DNA from: Saccharina japonica
Lineage: Eukaryota > Sar > Phaeophyceae > Laminariales > Laminariaceae
Length of the DNA: 64,000 nucleotides
Assembly: GCA_008828725.1 (NCBI GenBank)
Contig: MEHQ01002309.1
Span: forward strand, 63,341-127,340
Direction: 5' to 3'
Positions 23,920-36,400 of the stretch are shown one piece after another; within the stretch, counting starts at the first letter, position 1, and the number at the start of each line of letters is the position of its first letter. The notes beneath the pieces were generated by a model. It was not told where the DNA came from and did not search any database. It was given only the letters and a program-made list of their open reading frames with translations. The translations under genes were made by a program, and so were the position numbers.

Positions 23920-24003
23920 CGACTCTGCACCGAAATATAAGGACCGTTTAGATATAATATGAATATACAAACGTTTCTTATATTTCGGGACATATAGTGA
24001 TAT
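23920..24003. mobile_element. TACCAC-type MITE
   Basis: CCGAAATATAAGGACCGTTT and AACGTTTCTTATATTTCGGG form the arms around an AT-rich centre. The outer TACCAC bases are degenerate (ACGACTCTG on the left). Confidence 0.6.
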
Positions 24004-24084
24004 GGTTGAAGCACGCTGCTGTGTATGAGACAAAGGGACTACAGTAGTAGGTGTTTACCAGTAAGCCGGTGATGTGCCCAAGCA

Positions 24085-24450
24085 ATATTACCGCCTTATA
24101 GAGGGAAGCGGCCTTATTAATTCCAGGTTATGAGTGCAATTCCTCAGTCGCGCCAAGCGATCTTGACCGCCTTATATCGGGATACCGCATTACTCAGACC
24201 GCCTTACCGGGATAAGCCGCCTTACTCATTCCAGGTTACGAGTGCAATTCCTCAATCGCGCCAAGCGATTTCGACCGCCTTATATCGGGATACCGCATTA
24301 CTCAGACCACCTTATCGGGGGACCCCTACTGTCAGGATAACCAATGGTTGATTGGGTGTGCTCTAATTGTGTCAGGGTTAGGGTCAGTTATATTCGTATC
24401 GCACACGGTGGCACTCAACCGTAGCGTCGAAAAACTGGTAAACCCCTATG
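24085..24450 (+). repeat. CCGCCTTATA repeat block, copy 2
   Basis: Longer than copy 1 because a unit of about 100 bp (CCGCCTTA..TTCCAGGTTA..GCGCCAAGCGAT..ATATCGGGATACCGCATTACTCAGACC) is tandemly repeated. Confidence 0.75.
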
Positions 24451-24451
24451 A

Positions 24452-24605
24452 TAGGGCTGGGCACTGGCACAGTATGTACTGACAGTAGCAATCTACTGGC
24501 AGTAGCAATCTACTGACAGTAGTAGCCCACTGACAGTAGCAATCTACTGACAGTAGTAGCCCACTGACAGTAGCAATCTACTGATTGACCCGGCCAGTAT
24601 ACTTG
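24452..24605 (+). mobile_element. Left part of the same hAT-type family
   Basis: It starts TAGGGCTGGGCACTGGCACA and continues with GTATGTACTGACAGTAG, then six GCAATCTACTG/CAGTAG units, and ends with a segment related to TTGACCCGGCCAGTA. This matches the complete element at 60167-60442 in inverted order. No matching right terminus is visible. Confidence 0.65.
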
Positions 24606-24955
24606 CCAGTAGTGAGAACATTACATACCGTCCAAGAAATACGCCATATTACAAAACCCTCCTTATCAACACAGCGGGTGAGCCCTCTCTCTGACACCAA
24701 AACATGGAGGGAGACCCACCACTGTCGACAGAACAAAACAAAAAAAATGAACAGCGGCGCGCAGGGAAAACTCGCACCACACGGTTTAAAGACAAGGGCC
24801 AAATGAACTGTCGACTCCTGGGTTAGCTATACCCCAGTAGAGCGTACCGTGTATTATGACCAAGTGGTTCGTGTCTACCATGTCAGAGACGAAGAAGGCT
24901 AGCCCTAAACACTGGTTGAATGGGCTGGAGTTCGGGTTCGGGATTATAGGACTAC

Positions 24956-25090
24956 AACCGGGGTGGGCTATTGTAGTAAGAAAAACCAGAACCCACGATG
25001 GGACCGAAAACCATGGTATCCCCCTTACGTCTACACACCAACACTTGTTTTTGGTTACTCCTGAAGTATATCCCCCCGTAAGGGCTATAG
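24956..25090. mobile_element. CTATTACGGGG-family MITE, degenerate
   Basis: It has GGGGTGGGCTATTGTAGTAA, CAGAACCCACGATGGGACC, CCCCTTACGTCTACACACCA and the right end CCCCCGTAAGGGCTAT. It is closest to the cluster at 14562-15103. Confidence 0.65.
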
Positions 25091-25369
25091 CCGTATGGTA
25101 AGACAGACGCCGTCGACCATTTTCTCGGATAAGTGGGAACCTACCCGTGGGCTTACCTCAACCGCTTACATGTAGGGGTTTTGGCCAAATAGAGTCTGCC
25201 GGCCGAAAGGGGGGGGGGGGGGGCATCACTGGACTTGTGCGGTCGAGTTAAGTCTGTGTTGTACAGATGGACAAAAAAACGATATAGGACTGAAGAGTGT
25301 ACTGGGGGGGAGCCTGTTTTAACCGGATCTTCCAAGAGGATCTTAAAAAAACAAAAACAAAAACATCCA

Positions 25370-25830
25370 TATATCATTATCACTACAATTTTTCGACACC
25401 AACATTAATATCGCTTACCAATGTCAAAACCAACAACAAAACATTTTTCAACACAAAACCAACACGAACACCAGCACCGATGCCAATGTTAAAACCAACA
25501 ATAACATCGATAGACTATACCGTTACCAAAATCGATGCCATCAACATCATCAATATCGATAGCAATGTCAATCAACATCAACACCACTGTCAATACCAAC
25601 ACCAACATCGATGTCAACATCAACATCATTACCAATACCGTCACCAATACCAATATCAATGTCAACATCATTATCAATACCGACACTAATATCGACATCG
25701 ATGTCAACATCAATACCATTATCAATACACGTACCGACACCAATACCAATGCCAACATCAACACCACTATCAATACCGATACCTATCATACCAATACCAA
25801 CAACATCAACATCGACATCAAGACACCAAA
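25370..25830 (+). repeat. ATCAACATCAACACC-type simple repeat
   Basis: Same class as 23320-23919, dense at 25560-25815, with all three frames open on both strands because stop codons are rare in the unit. Confidence 0.85.
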
Positions 25831-25845
25831 ATCGCAACAGCAGCA

Positions 25846-25983
25846 CCTTGCCACCATCGAAGTACCTCTTGTGCTCAACCAACCCATGCGTGAGGCACTC
25901 GAAGACCCCGGCGAGCTCATCGGAGAAGCCCCAACAGACACCGATATCCTGGCACCTCACAAGGAGTTGGACCTACAAAAGGG
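25846..25983 (+). CDS. Candidate exon, unrecognised
   Basis: It reads HLATIEVPLVLNQPMREALE then DPGELIGEAPTDTDILAPHK and ELDLQKG up to GGG|GTACAC, a possible donor. The minus strand is also open, with a TTTTTGTAG acceptor and a GGCAAG|GTGCTG donor. The GC-rich, non-repetitive composition between simple repeats suggests coding on one strand. No domain recognised. Confidence 0.25.
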
Positions 25984-26148
25984 GGTACACAAGAGGGGGG
26001 GTGGGAGGATACGGTGACGCGCACGTAGCGTACTATTTTATCCAATATCCCAAGTCAAGCTGCGGAAATCGACATCGACATTGCCGCCACAGCATTCGCG
26101 ACACAAACAGATCGGCTGTTGGTGCTGCTATTGCTACTGCCGTCGCGC

Positions 26149-26300
26149 CCGTTACTGCTGCTGATATTGTTGCTGCCGCTGCCGCTGCCGCTGCCGCTGC
26201 CGCTGCCGCTGCCGCTGCCGCTGCCGCTGCCGCTGCCGCTGCCGCTGATGCCGTTGATGCTGCTTCTGCAGTCGCTACTGCTGCTGCTGCTGCCGCCGTT
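26149..26300 (+). repeat. (CTGCCG)n microsatellite
   Basis: About twelve perfect CTGCCG units at 26175-26247, flanked by CTGCTG units. It yields poly-Ala and poly-Leu ORFs that are not genes. Confidence 0.95.
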
Positions 26301-26404
26301 GCTTTATTGTGAAGTTACAAACACTTGTTTCGATTGCTATGTACCTTCGGAGACAACCCAAACAGCTGAACTACAAAATACAACACCCAACCATTACCCC
26401 CCCC

Positions 26405-26962
26405 CCCGCCGCCCCCCTCATATAAATATATGATATATTTTATAGATTGGGTTGGCGTCGGTTGGCAACAACGCTGTAAAACACGCCACTCGCTGCGTGA
26501 GCTAGACAACCAGGGTGCCGTTTTTTTTGTTATTTGTTTTTGGCGGTCACCAAAGCTGGCGGTCGAGTAGATCATTTGTGCGGGGTGGAGAACCTTTGTT
26601 CCGCACAAGGGGAATGGTCGTATCACGTAGTGTTAATATGGTAAGGCGTCCGCGAGGCAGTTACATAGTAAAACCCATTGCTGTCTCCGGAAGTGGCCAC
26701 ACCAGAAATTAAATTAACTCATTGAAGCTGTCGTCCATATGCAAGTCCGCCTCAGAGGCGGTTCTTAGCAGGATGCAGCTCACCCTCCATGCGACTCGCC
26801 CAGTACCTCACGGCGTTTCGCGCTTGGTGCAAGCAATGTCTGCCTGGTTGGTGAAAACCCAACGCGCTCCGTCCCGGCATTGTAGGGATGCGAGGGTCTA
26901 TGGTCATATGACTACGGCCGTGCACAACATGAGTACACCCCCCCCCCCCCCCCCCCCCCCCT
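26405..26962 (+). mobile_element. Poly(C)-ended interspersed element, copy 2
   Basis: It begins at a C run next to TATAAATATATGATATATTT and ends at AACATGAGTACA followed by more than 20 C. Internal landmarks are GGGTTGGCGTCGGTTGGCAA, GTGGCCACACCAGAAATTAA and CACCCTCCATGCGACTCGCC. No ORF with recognisable function; it could be a SINE-like retroposon. Confidence 0.78.
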
Positions 26963-27381
26963 CCCTTCCCCCTTCCCCGAGAAAACGATCGCACTTAACG
27001 ACTGTGGTGCCATAGCCGAACGAAAGGAAGACTCACCTCCTGCCTCCCATTGCAAAACATTTCTATGTAATATATGGAAACAACGTAATGAGCGCCCAAT
27101 GTGTTGGAGAGTGTCTCTATTAGGAGTAGGAACGGTACTCCGTCTCGAAAGGGATGCGTGGTCAATGGTCAAGACTAAGGCAAGCAACAAATGAGTACGC
27201 CCCCGCCCCCCCGGAACCCGACGTGCATCTTCCCGGCGTTGAGGGATGCGAGGGTCTATGGTCATACGCTAGCGGCCATGCATGACATGCGGCTTACACT
27301 CCCCCAGGGTCTATGATTTTACGACTTTGGCCATGCACGACATGAGTACACCCCCCCCCCCCGCCCCGCCTCACCCTCCGC

Positions 27382-27495
27382 TTACCACCATGTTCGAACG
27401 GTACCGTCCTCGGAGCAAGTGGCCAGCAGCCCCTGCTTGGCACTCCAGGTTCCTCTGTAGACCGTGCCGGAGTGGCCCGGGAGCGCGTGCAGCAG
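27382..27495 (-). CDS. WD40 gene: last recognised exon
   Basis: It encodes LLHALPGHSGTVYRGTWSAK and QGLLATCSEDGTVRTWW, the final WD blade. The acceptor is AATGCAG|CTG. The reading frame meets TAA right after the two tryptophans, so the protein may end here. Alternatively TG|GTAAGC is a good donor in the same place and would lead to a further, unseen exon. Relatives continue a few residues beyond the tryptophan pair. Confidence 0.8.
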   Translation of the reverse strand: MLHALPGHSGTVYRGTWSAKQGLLATCSEDGTVRTWW

Positions 27496-30400
27496 CTGCA
27501 TTGCGCGGGGAACGATCAAAACAACGAGCGAAGGGGGGGCGGGGTGGGTATAATGTATTGGGTGGACGCAACAGCAGCGGCAGCAACAAAAAAGAGGGCT
27601 GTGAATCGGTGTTCCGGCTCTCCTGGGCACACACACACCACCGCATCGCACCGGACGCGACATAGGCCTATAGGCCTAGCTTCGATCTTTTTAAATATAG
27701 ACCGCTCTGGCCGGGAGTAAAAGCTACGTTTCATGATCATATCAGAGTCCAAACAAGGATATATATATACATATATTTATCAATATCAGAGTCCAAAACG
27801 GGGATATATATATCAATATCAGAGTCCAAATGGGGATATATATCAATATCAGAGTCCATACGGGGATTATATCAATATCAGAGTCCAAACGGGGATATAT
27901 ATCAACATCAGAGTCCAAATGGGGATATACCTGGTATATCAATATCAGAGTCCAAACGGGGATGATATTTCCCACCAGAGTGGTACTTGATTCAAGCATG
28001 AATCATTACGTACGCGTAATTACGGCATCACCGGGGATACATCACTACCATCCCCGGGAGGGGGTATTCATATTCCACCCCCGAGGCTTTTACGTGTGTT
28101 GTTTCGTCACTACGTACGCGTTCTTATACCGGGGATAGGGAACACAAATACCGGCAAAAACATTATTACGCTCGTATACACCTGGTACGTACTCTATGAT
28201 ACGGCTTAATCTGTTACGGGTAATTGCGTAATTATCCGTACCGCAGTAACTACTGCTGTACCTCGTAAATACGTACATACCCTTCCTGATATCTATATAT
28301 ATATATATTAAAAACAAACAAACACAACAACTACTGCTGTGAGATCGAGGATTTCGTCGAAACTCATTTTTGCTAGCTGAGTGTAATACTTCGATCGCGC
28401 GTACATACGGGTAATTATCATATCGCATACCGCATGCCGCAGCAAATTACAATTTGGTCCAATCGGTTGACTGCACCGACCGACCGGCCATATTCCGTCC
28501 GCCTGTCTAGGTGCTACAGACATTATTAGGCGGGTCTAACGACGCCACGATACGTAGCTTATTGTACTACCCCCGACCCCCGACAGACCAACGATAAACG
28601 ATAAAATATCCAAGATCCAAGATCCAAGATGAAACATCGAAAAGATAAGGTCAAGATCTATCATACACGCTATTAATACGAGTAAATACCAATGATCAAC
28701 GATCAAATATGATTACCCAAGATCTATGATGCTGATCCTGATCCAAGATCCAAATGCCATAGACAAAATCACAGACCAACCAACCATCCCACTCATTTCT
28801 TCGTCCAAAACTTATGATCGGTTGTATTGTGTCGTGTTGTCGTGTTGGTTTATTTATTGATTAAAAGTGCTAAATTTTGAGAGGCTGGCTGGTTGATTGT
28901 TGAAGGGCCGGTAATAACCAGGAACTATACATCGTCGTGTCCTTCGTTTGACAAAAACAATTAATTCACACTCTCAAGTCATTAATTACTAAATTTCATC
29001 TATCTGTCCCTGTTTAACGTAATTTCGCACATAAGGTTGTGGACGGGTTGTCGTAATTAAATAATTTCGAAAAAGGGATGCAATAATTTCGTATTTAAGG
29101 TTGGGGACGGGTTGTAATTATATATTTTCGCAAGAGAGGGACGCAATATATTAATCCAATTTGGAAAACTGTCGTGTAACGCATTTTTCTTTTTATCGGT
29201 CTCAACACGCACCCCCACCAAATAATACGATTTCGGGGGTACGTAAAACATGATTTGGACGGGGGGAAAAAACAAGTCCCAAAAATACTCGAAGCATTTT
29301 GCTGTAAATCAAACTCTAATTTGGGAGTTGATCCGACTTGGGGTGGCATGTTCTCGGTGGGTCAACGCCCCTGGGACATCCTCCTGTGGCGATTTTCTTG
29401 ATGGCGCATCGGTGATCACAACCGAGGCGATAAAAACGTGAACCTCAACGCGAGGCCACGGGGCAACAACCACGCCCACGCCTGCAGACCTTATATATAG
29501 CACAGCGTAACTCGGCGGTGGCTGGCGCCTCGAAAACAATTCTTGGGCGGTAGGTCGCAAGCTCATTTTTCAACCAGCTCGGACGAGAACCGAACGATCG
29601 TCCCAAAACACGGGAGATAACGCGAAATAAATCGATAGCGGCATCGCCGTCGATGCTCCGCGCGTGGCAGTTTAGGGCTCCCTCTGCCCATCCCAGACAC
29701 CCCGAGAGTGGTTGCTGCAGCTTTCTACTCGTAGCCTGCGCCGCCAAAACTAAAAAGAGGTTGGCGGCGGCGTGTATTCGACGATACATACATGCCTTCG
29801 CTCTTGTCTACTCTCATCGGCGTTTGTCAGCTGGGCGCGGTGTGAAGTGCTGCGTTATTCCGATGTTAGGGTCAAATCCTAATTGTTGTTTTTTTTTTAA
29901 ATTGGCTTTTGTTTTTCTGTGTTTTCCCGTTAATACGGGGTTATGTTTGAGTTCTTTGATTTGTAGTATTCATGAACCAAGCACCAACCAATGAACCGAC
30001 CGAATCCACAAACCAATCAGATCCATCAACCAAAGTAACGAATCAACCAACAACATAAACCAACCAACCGAATCAAGACGCGTGCTACGATAGAGGTATA
30101 AGGTATACCCTTTTTTGGCTGAAACGTTTTCTGAATGACCTATTAAAGGCTCCTTAACCCAAAATCATCGGACTTTCATTTTTTTTTCGTGTTACAAAAA
30201 TGTTAATTGCACACTTAGGCCATGGGGTTGTTCATCGGGTACGATAGCACTTTTGTTTTCCTCCAAAGGCAGGCGGCTTACTATTAATATTACTTACTAT
30301 TAGTATAGAGCTCCTCAAGCGACCGCCCTCAGAAGGCAAAACCTCAACATGGTGCACCTCTACCTTAAGGTGGCATGCGTCTCAACACACCAACCAATCA

Positions 30401-33400
30401 AACCAACCGACCCAACCCACCAACTAAACCAACTAAACCAACCAATAAGACCAACCAGCCAAACAAAATTAACACACCAATCAAACCATCCAACCAAACC
30501 GACCTACGAATCAAACCAGCCAACCAAATCGCTCGACCAACCAAATCGCTCAACAAATCAATCAAACCAACCACATCGCTCAACCAATCAAAACCAACCA
30601 AATCGCTCAACCAATCAAAACCACCTTTTGATAATCCATCAACCCGAAGCGTTACCTGCGTGTCCCGCCGGTGCCAGACGTAGACCTTGCAATCGTCGCT
30701 GCCTCCAAATACTAGGCCCTCTTCCGCCCCTAAGGTAGCCCGAAGGAAGCTGCTCCTAGTGTTTTGGTGCCCCTTTTTAGTTTATCGAACGCGCGGAGAG
30801 GAGGTACGGGTGTTGCAAGTAGGGGGGGGGGGGACGCACGGATAGAGGTGCACAAGATTTAGAGCGGTCGCCAAACTGTAAATACGCCCCCAAGGTTGCT
30901 ACTACAACTGCTGCTTTGGCTGTTGCTACTGCGACTGCTGCTTTGGCTGTTGCTATTTGAGACTGCTACTTGGCTGGTCCTTCTGCATCTGTTACTTGGC
31001 TGTTGCTACTGCGACCGCTACTTGGCTGTTGCTACTCACTACTGCTGCCAATAACCAGCAGACTTTGCACTGCTACTGCTACTCGCTGTTGCTGCTGTTT
31101 CTGTTACTGGCCGTTGCTAATGCTTCCGCTATTGTTCCCGTTATTGTTTCCGCTACTGCTACCGGTACTGCTACTGCTACCGGCTGTTGCTACTGCCACT
31201 GCTGCCGCTATTCTCTCCCCCACCTACCGCCCCCCCTATCTCCATCCCAACCCCTTCCCCCTCCCCCGCCCTCCCACCTTATAACGAAGAAGCGGGCGGC
31301 CCATTCGGACGTCCCACGTGCGCACAGGGCCGTGCCGAGAGCTGGCCAAGAGGTACATGCCATCCTTCGTCAGATCAACCGATGTCACCGCACCCACCGC
31401 TTGGCTTATGTTCGACATTCATGTATACACGAGGAGTACATGGGGTGGGGGTGAGGGTGGGGTGGGGGTGAGGGTGGGGTGGGGTGAGGATGGGGTAGGG
31501 CAGGGTGGGTAGGACAAGATAGGTAGAGTAGGGTAGGGTAGGGTAGGGTATAGTAGGGTATGGTAGGTTAGGGTAGGGTAGAGTAGGGTAGAGTAGGGTA
31601 GGGTAGGGTAGGGTAGGGTAGGGTAGGGTAGGGTAGGGTAGGGTAAAGCAGGGCAGGGTCGGGTCGGGTCGGATCACCTGAGAGTCTTGACGCATACCCC
31701 GCTCATGACGTCCCAGAAGTTGATAGCGCTGTCCCTCCCGCCGCTGACGAGGAGATTGCCGTAGGGGTTGCTCACCGCGTGCAGGACGCCCGCCTCGTGC
31801 CCGCCGAACACCTTCACCTCCTGCAAAAACGCAAAAAAACGCAAAAAAAAAAAATGCGAAATGCGAAACAAAAAACACAACTTGAAAAACGCAACATGAA
31901 AAAAAAATGCAAAATGCAAAATGCAAAATGCAAAATGCAAAATGCAAAATGTAAAAACGAAAAAACGAAGATGAAAACTACAAAAACGTTCACGAAAAAT
32001 GCCAATCAGCAAAGTGCAAACTGAAAGAAGCAAAAGTGCAACATCCAAAAAAAAAAACACCCCTCCCCCGCCGCCTTCTCCCCCCCCCCCCCGCCTCCAC
32101 GCACCTGACTGGTCTCTACGTCGTATAGGCGAACCGTTCGGTCGTGCCCCGCCGTCACAACATGCGCCTCCGCCGAGTGGAACTCCACGCTGTACACGTC
32201 AGGGGCTGGGGAACCGAGGCCATCTCCGTGGCCCCTAAGAATCGATCGCGGCTCTATAGGCGCCTCTGTCAGCGGTGAGGGATCGGGCCCTGGGGGGGAT
32301 AAGGGTTGGGGCGGGGGGAAGAGGTGGTGAGTTGTGGTTTGTTGTTGTTGGGGGTGTGGGTGTGGTGGTGGTGGTAGTGGTAATGGGAGTGGTGTTTTGG
32401 TAGTCGTAGCGGTGGTTGCGACGGAAAACAAATGTGGCAGTGTTGGTTGTGGTGGTCGTGACTGCGTTCGTGTTCGTGTTGTGTCGTCTTGTAGTGGCGG
32501 ACTGTGTAGCGTCTTTTGTCGTGTACCACTATGTCCATAAATGTAAGGAACGTTTAGCCGTTCATACGACGACTAAACGGTCCTTATATTTCGTCCAGGG
32601 TCGTAAGGCACCGAGTCCTTCGAGACACCCGACGCCCCCCCCCGAGGGTCTATGGTCATATGACTACGGCCGTGCACGACATGAGTACACCCCCCCCCCT
32701 CCCCCTCCCCCCTCATTCGATATAAACCGCCAGCAGAAGGTTACCCCGCCCGCTCCGTCTCGAAAGGGATGCGTGGTCAATGGTCAAATGCCTAAGGCAA
32801 GCAACAAATGAGTACGCCCAGTAGGAACGGTGCTCCGTCTCGAAAGAGATGCGTGGTCAACGGTCAAACGACCAAGGCGAGCAACAAATGAGTACCCCCC
32901 CCCCTCTCCCCCGGTTTCACGCAACTCCGGACAGCCTCGCTGACCGCCGCCGCCGCCTGTCCCCCCTTAGCGCACCTGTGGACAGCAGCTGGTCCCCCGG
33001 AGGCAGAGACCACAGGCGAACAGCCCCGTCTCCCCAAGCGCTCGCGAGCAAGTCCCCCCGCCTGTTAGAGGCCACGTCCCACACGCGCACCTTGTCCTCT
33101 TCGGTAGCGCCCACCTTCAGCCTCAACACCGGGGCAACCGTCCCACGAGCCCCTCCCGCCCCCCCGGCTCCCCCCGCTCCCCCCGCTCCCCCCGCTTCCC
33201 CCCGTCTTCCGCCCCGATCCCCACCGCCGCTCCTAGCGATATCCCCACCACTGAGACCGAAAATAGACCCGTTTTCTGCTTCCACTCCTTCGCCGAAGCC
33301 GCCCTGACTACGCCGGCCGTATTCGGCGCTTCCTGGGGAATGCCTCTGGTTTTCCACTTCTTCACAGGGGTAGCCGCCGCCACCACCACCACTACCACCA

Positions 33401-36400
33401 CCACCACCACCACCACCCCTCCTTCCCCCCTCAAAATCGCCTCCGTCGTCATCTTCATAGCCATCATAGCCATCGTCCTCGTCGCCTTCGCCTTCCCCGC
33501 CGGGGTTGGTCGGCCACAGGCAGATGTCCCCATCCCCGCCCCCCGAGGCCATCAGTAACGCCTCTTCTCCCACAAACGTCACGCACTTCACACCCGAAGA
33601 GTGACCGGCGTAGACATCTCTTGCAGAGTCCGGGACGGCAGGGCAGCGGTAGTCGCGTGCCAGAGTGGAAGCCCGCGGCGTAACCTGAAACAGGGTTTTA
33701 CAGCACGTTCGATGGGGGGGGGGGGGGGTGGGGGGGGGGGGGGGGGGAGTTGGGGTTGGGGTTGGGGTTTGGGTTGGGGTGGGGCGAGGTGGGTTGGGGT
33801 GGGGCGAGCGTTCGTGCAGCATTAACATAGAAACGTACCCTCTCTTCGAGTAACCTGCCCATATAGCCCCCCCTCCCTCCTATAAATATATTATATATTT
33901 ATTACAGGTTGGGTTGGCGTCGGTTGGCGACGACGCTATAAAACACGCCTCTCACTGCGTGAGCTAGACAACCAGGGTACCGTATTAATTTTTGGCGGTC
34001 ACCAAGGCTGGCGGTCGAGTTAGATAATTTGTGCGGGGTGGAGAACCTTTGCTCCGCACAAGGGGAATGATCGTATCAGATAGCGTGTATATGGAAAGGC
34101 ACCCACGAGGCAGTTACATAGTGCTCCCATTGCTGTCTCAGAAAGTGGCCACACCAGAAATTAAATTAACTCATTGAAGCTGTCATCCATATGCAAGTCC
34201 GCCTTACAAGCGGTTCTTAGTAGGATGCAGCTCGCCCTTCATGCGACTCGCCCAACACCTCACGGCGCTTCGCGCTTGGTGCTCGCAATGTCTGCCTGGT
34301 CGGTGAAAACCCGACAAGCTCCGTCCCTGCATGAAAATGAAGTACACCCCCCCCCTATGGTCATCCTCGTCATATAAATATATGATATAATTATAGGTTG
34401 GGTTGGCGTCGGTTGGCAACGACGCTGTAAAACACGCCACTCGCTGCGTGAGCTAGACAACCAGGGTGCCGTTTTTTTTTGTTATTTGTTTTTGGCGGTC
34501 ACCAAAGCTGGCGGTCGAGTAGATCATTTGTCCGGGGTGGAGAACCTTTGTTCCGCACAAGGGGAATGGTCGTATCACGTAGTGTTAATATGGTAAGGCG
34601 TCCGTGAGGCAGTTACATAGTAAAACCCATTGCTGTCTCCGGAAGTGGCCACACCAGAAATTAAATTAACTCATTGAAGCTGTCGTCCATATGCAAGTCC
34701 GCCTCAGAGACGGTTCTTAGCAGGATGCAGCTCACCCTCCATGCGACTCGCCCAATACCTCATGGCGTTTCGCGCTTGTGCAAGCAATGTCTGCCTGGTT
34801 GCGAAAACCAACGCGCTCCGTCCGGCATTGTTAGGATGCGAGGGTCTATGGTCATATGACTAGGCCGTGCACAACATGAGTACACCCCCCCCCCCTATGG
34901 TCATCCGCGACTACGGTCTGTGCACAGCATGAGTACACCCCCCCCCCCCTGGAAGTGGCTACACCAGAAATCAAGTCAATTAATTGGAGACTGTCGTTCA
35001 TATGCAAGCCGGCCTCACAAGCGGTTCTTAGTAGGATGCAGCTCAACCTCCATGCGACTCGCTGAACCTCCCATGGTGCTTCGCGCTCGGTACAAGCAAC
35101 GTTTGCCTCGTTGGTGAAAACCCCAACGTGCTCCGTCCCGGCATGATAGGGATGCGAGGGTCTATGGTCATGCGACCGCGGCCATGCACGACACGAGTAC
35201 ACCTTCCCCCCCCCACCCCCGACTACGGCCATGCATGGCATGCGGCTAATGAGTACGCTTGCCCCCCCCCCCTCCCGCTTTATCTTGGCCTGCTAACAAA
35301 CTTGATAGTCGAATCTTACCTTGGGGTGGTAGCGGCCGCTGTCGATCTGAAACGCCACGGCTTGCTGCAGGAGCGTCATCAGCCGATCGGGGGGCATGGG
35401 GGAGGGGTGCGCGAGGGTCCCCGTCTCCAGCTCCACAAACCTGCGCCGGCCGGATTGAACGCGCGGCGGGGCCATCCGAAAAAAAGGTATAGCACAAGAC
35501 ATAAGGAGGTGCAAGGTGCACGGTGTACGGTACCAGGTACAAGACATAAGGTATTGGCGATAACAAAAAAAGGTACAGCTATATATGAGAGGTATAGGGA
35601 ACACGGTATGCGGGACGCGTGCTACGGTATAGGTACAACATGGTTTTTTTCTGAGGGTCCTCACTTTAGGAGCCTCTATACCTGCAGTAGTCTCAACACT
35701 GATTTTAGAGGGAAAAAAAAAAAATGCTGTTCATATAAAGCTGAAGAACGATCCCACGGCCCGAGTGTAACACAAAAAATAACGCAAAAACAAGATTTTG
35801 GAATTCGGACGATTTGGGTGAAGGGAGCCCCCCCCCCCCCCCGTCACCCAGAAAACCTTTTCAGACAAAAAGTACTACCTCTATCGCAGCACGCATCGCG
35901 GTGTGAGGTAAAGTACGTGCCACGTACAAGATACAAGGTACCAGGTACTTGACAAAAAAAAAAGGTACAGGCATGGGAGGTATAAGGAACACGGTAATGT
36001 ATACGAAGTATATATGTACCGGTACGGTGTAAGGTACCAGGTACTACCGATGCTCCTTGTAAGCATTGGTACCGGTCACTTTATACCATCCTGGGCGGAA
36101 CTTTACAGGGGCGTTTTCACGGGTCGGGTCAAGCCTCGCGGGTCGGGCCGGCTCTGGCCGGGTCGAGTCTGACAAGGGTGACCCGCCTCGACCCGTGATA
36201 AATCGAAAACCTCTTGACCCGACCCGACCCGCCCCGACCCGACCCGACCCAATCCGGCCCGTGAGACTTCAAAATCTTCCTGACCCGACCGGCCCGCGGG
36301 TCGGGTCATGCCCGGTGGATAGCCCTGAAAATTCAAGGACCTTTTGGTCTCCATGTTTATAACCAAACGCTCCTCAAAACCATGCCCAGGCTGGTAGTGG

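Noticed and set aside
25611..26312. 233-codon plus-strand ORF with poly-alanine
   Set aside because: It is made of the ATCAAC and CTGCCG simple repeats; only the stretch 25846-25983 has non-repetitive composition.
31527..31645. Chromosome-end telomere
   Set aside because: Exons of the WD40 gene lie on both sides, so the array is interstitial.
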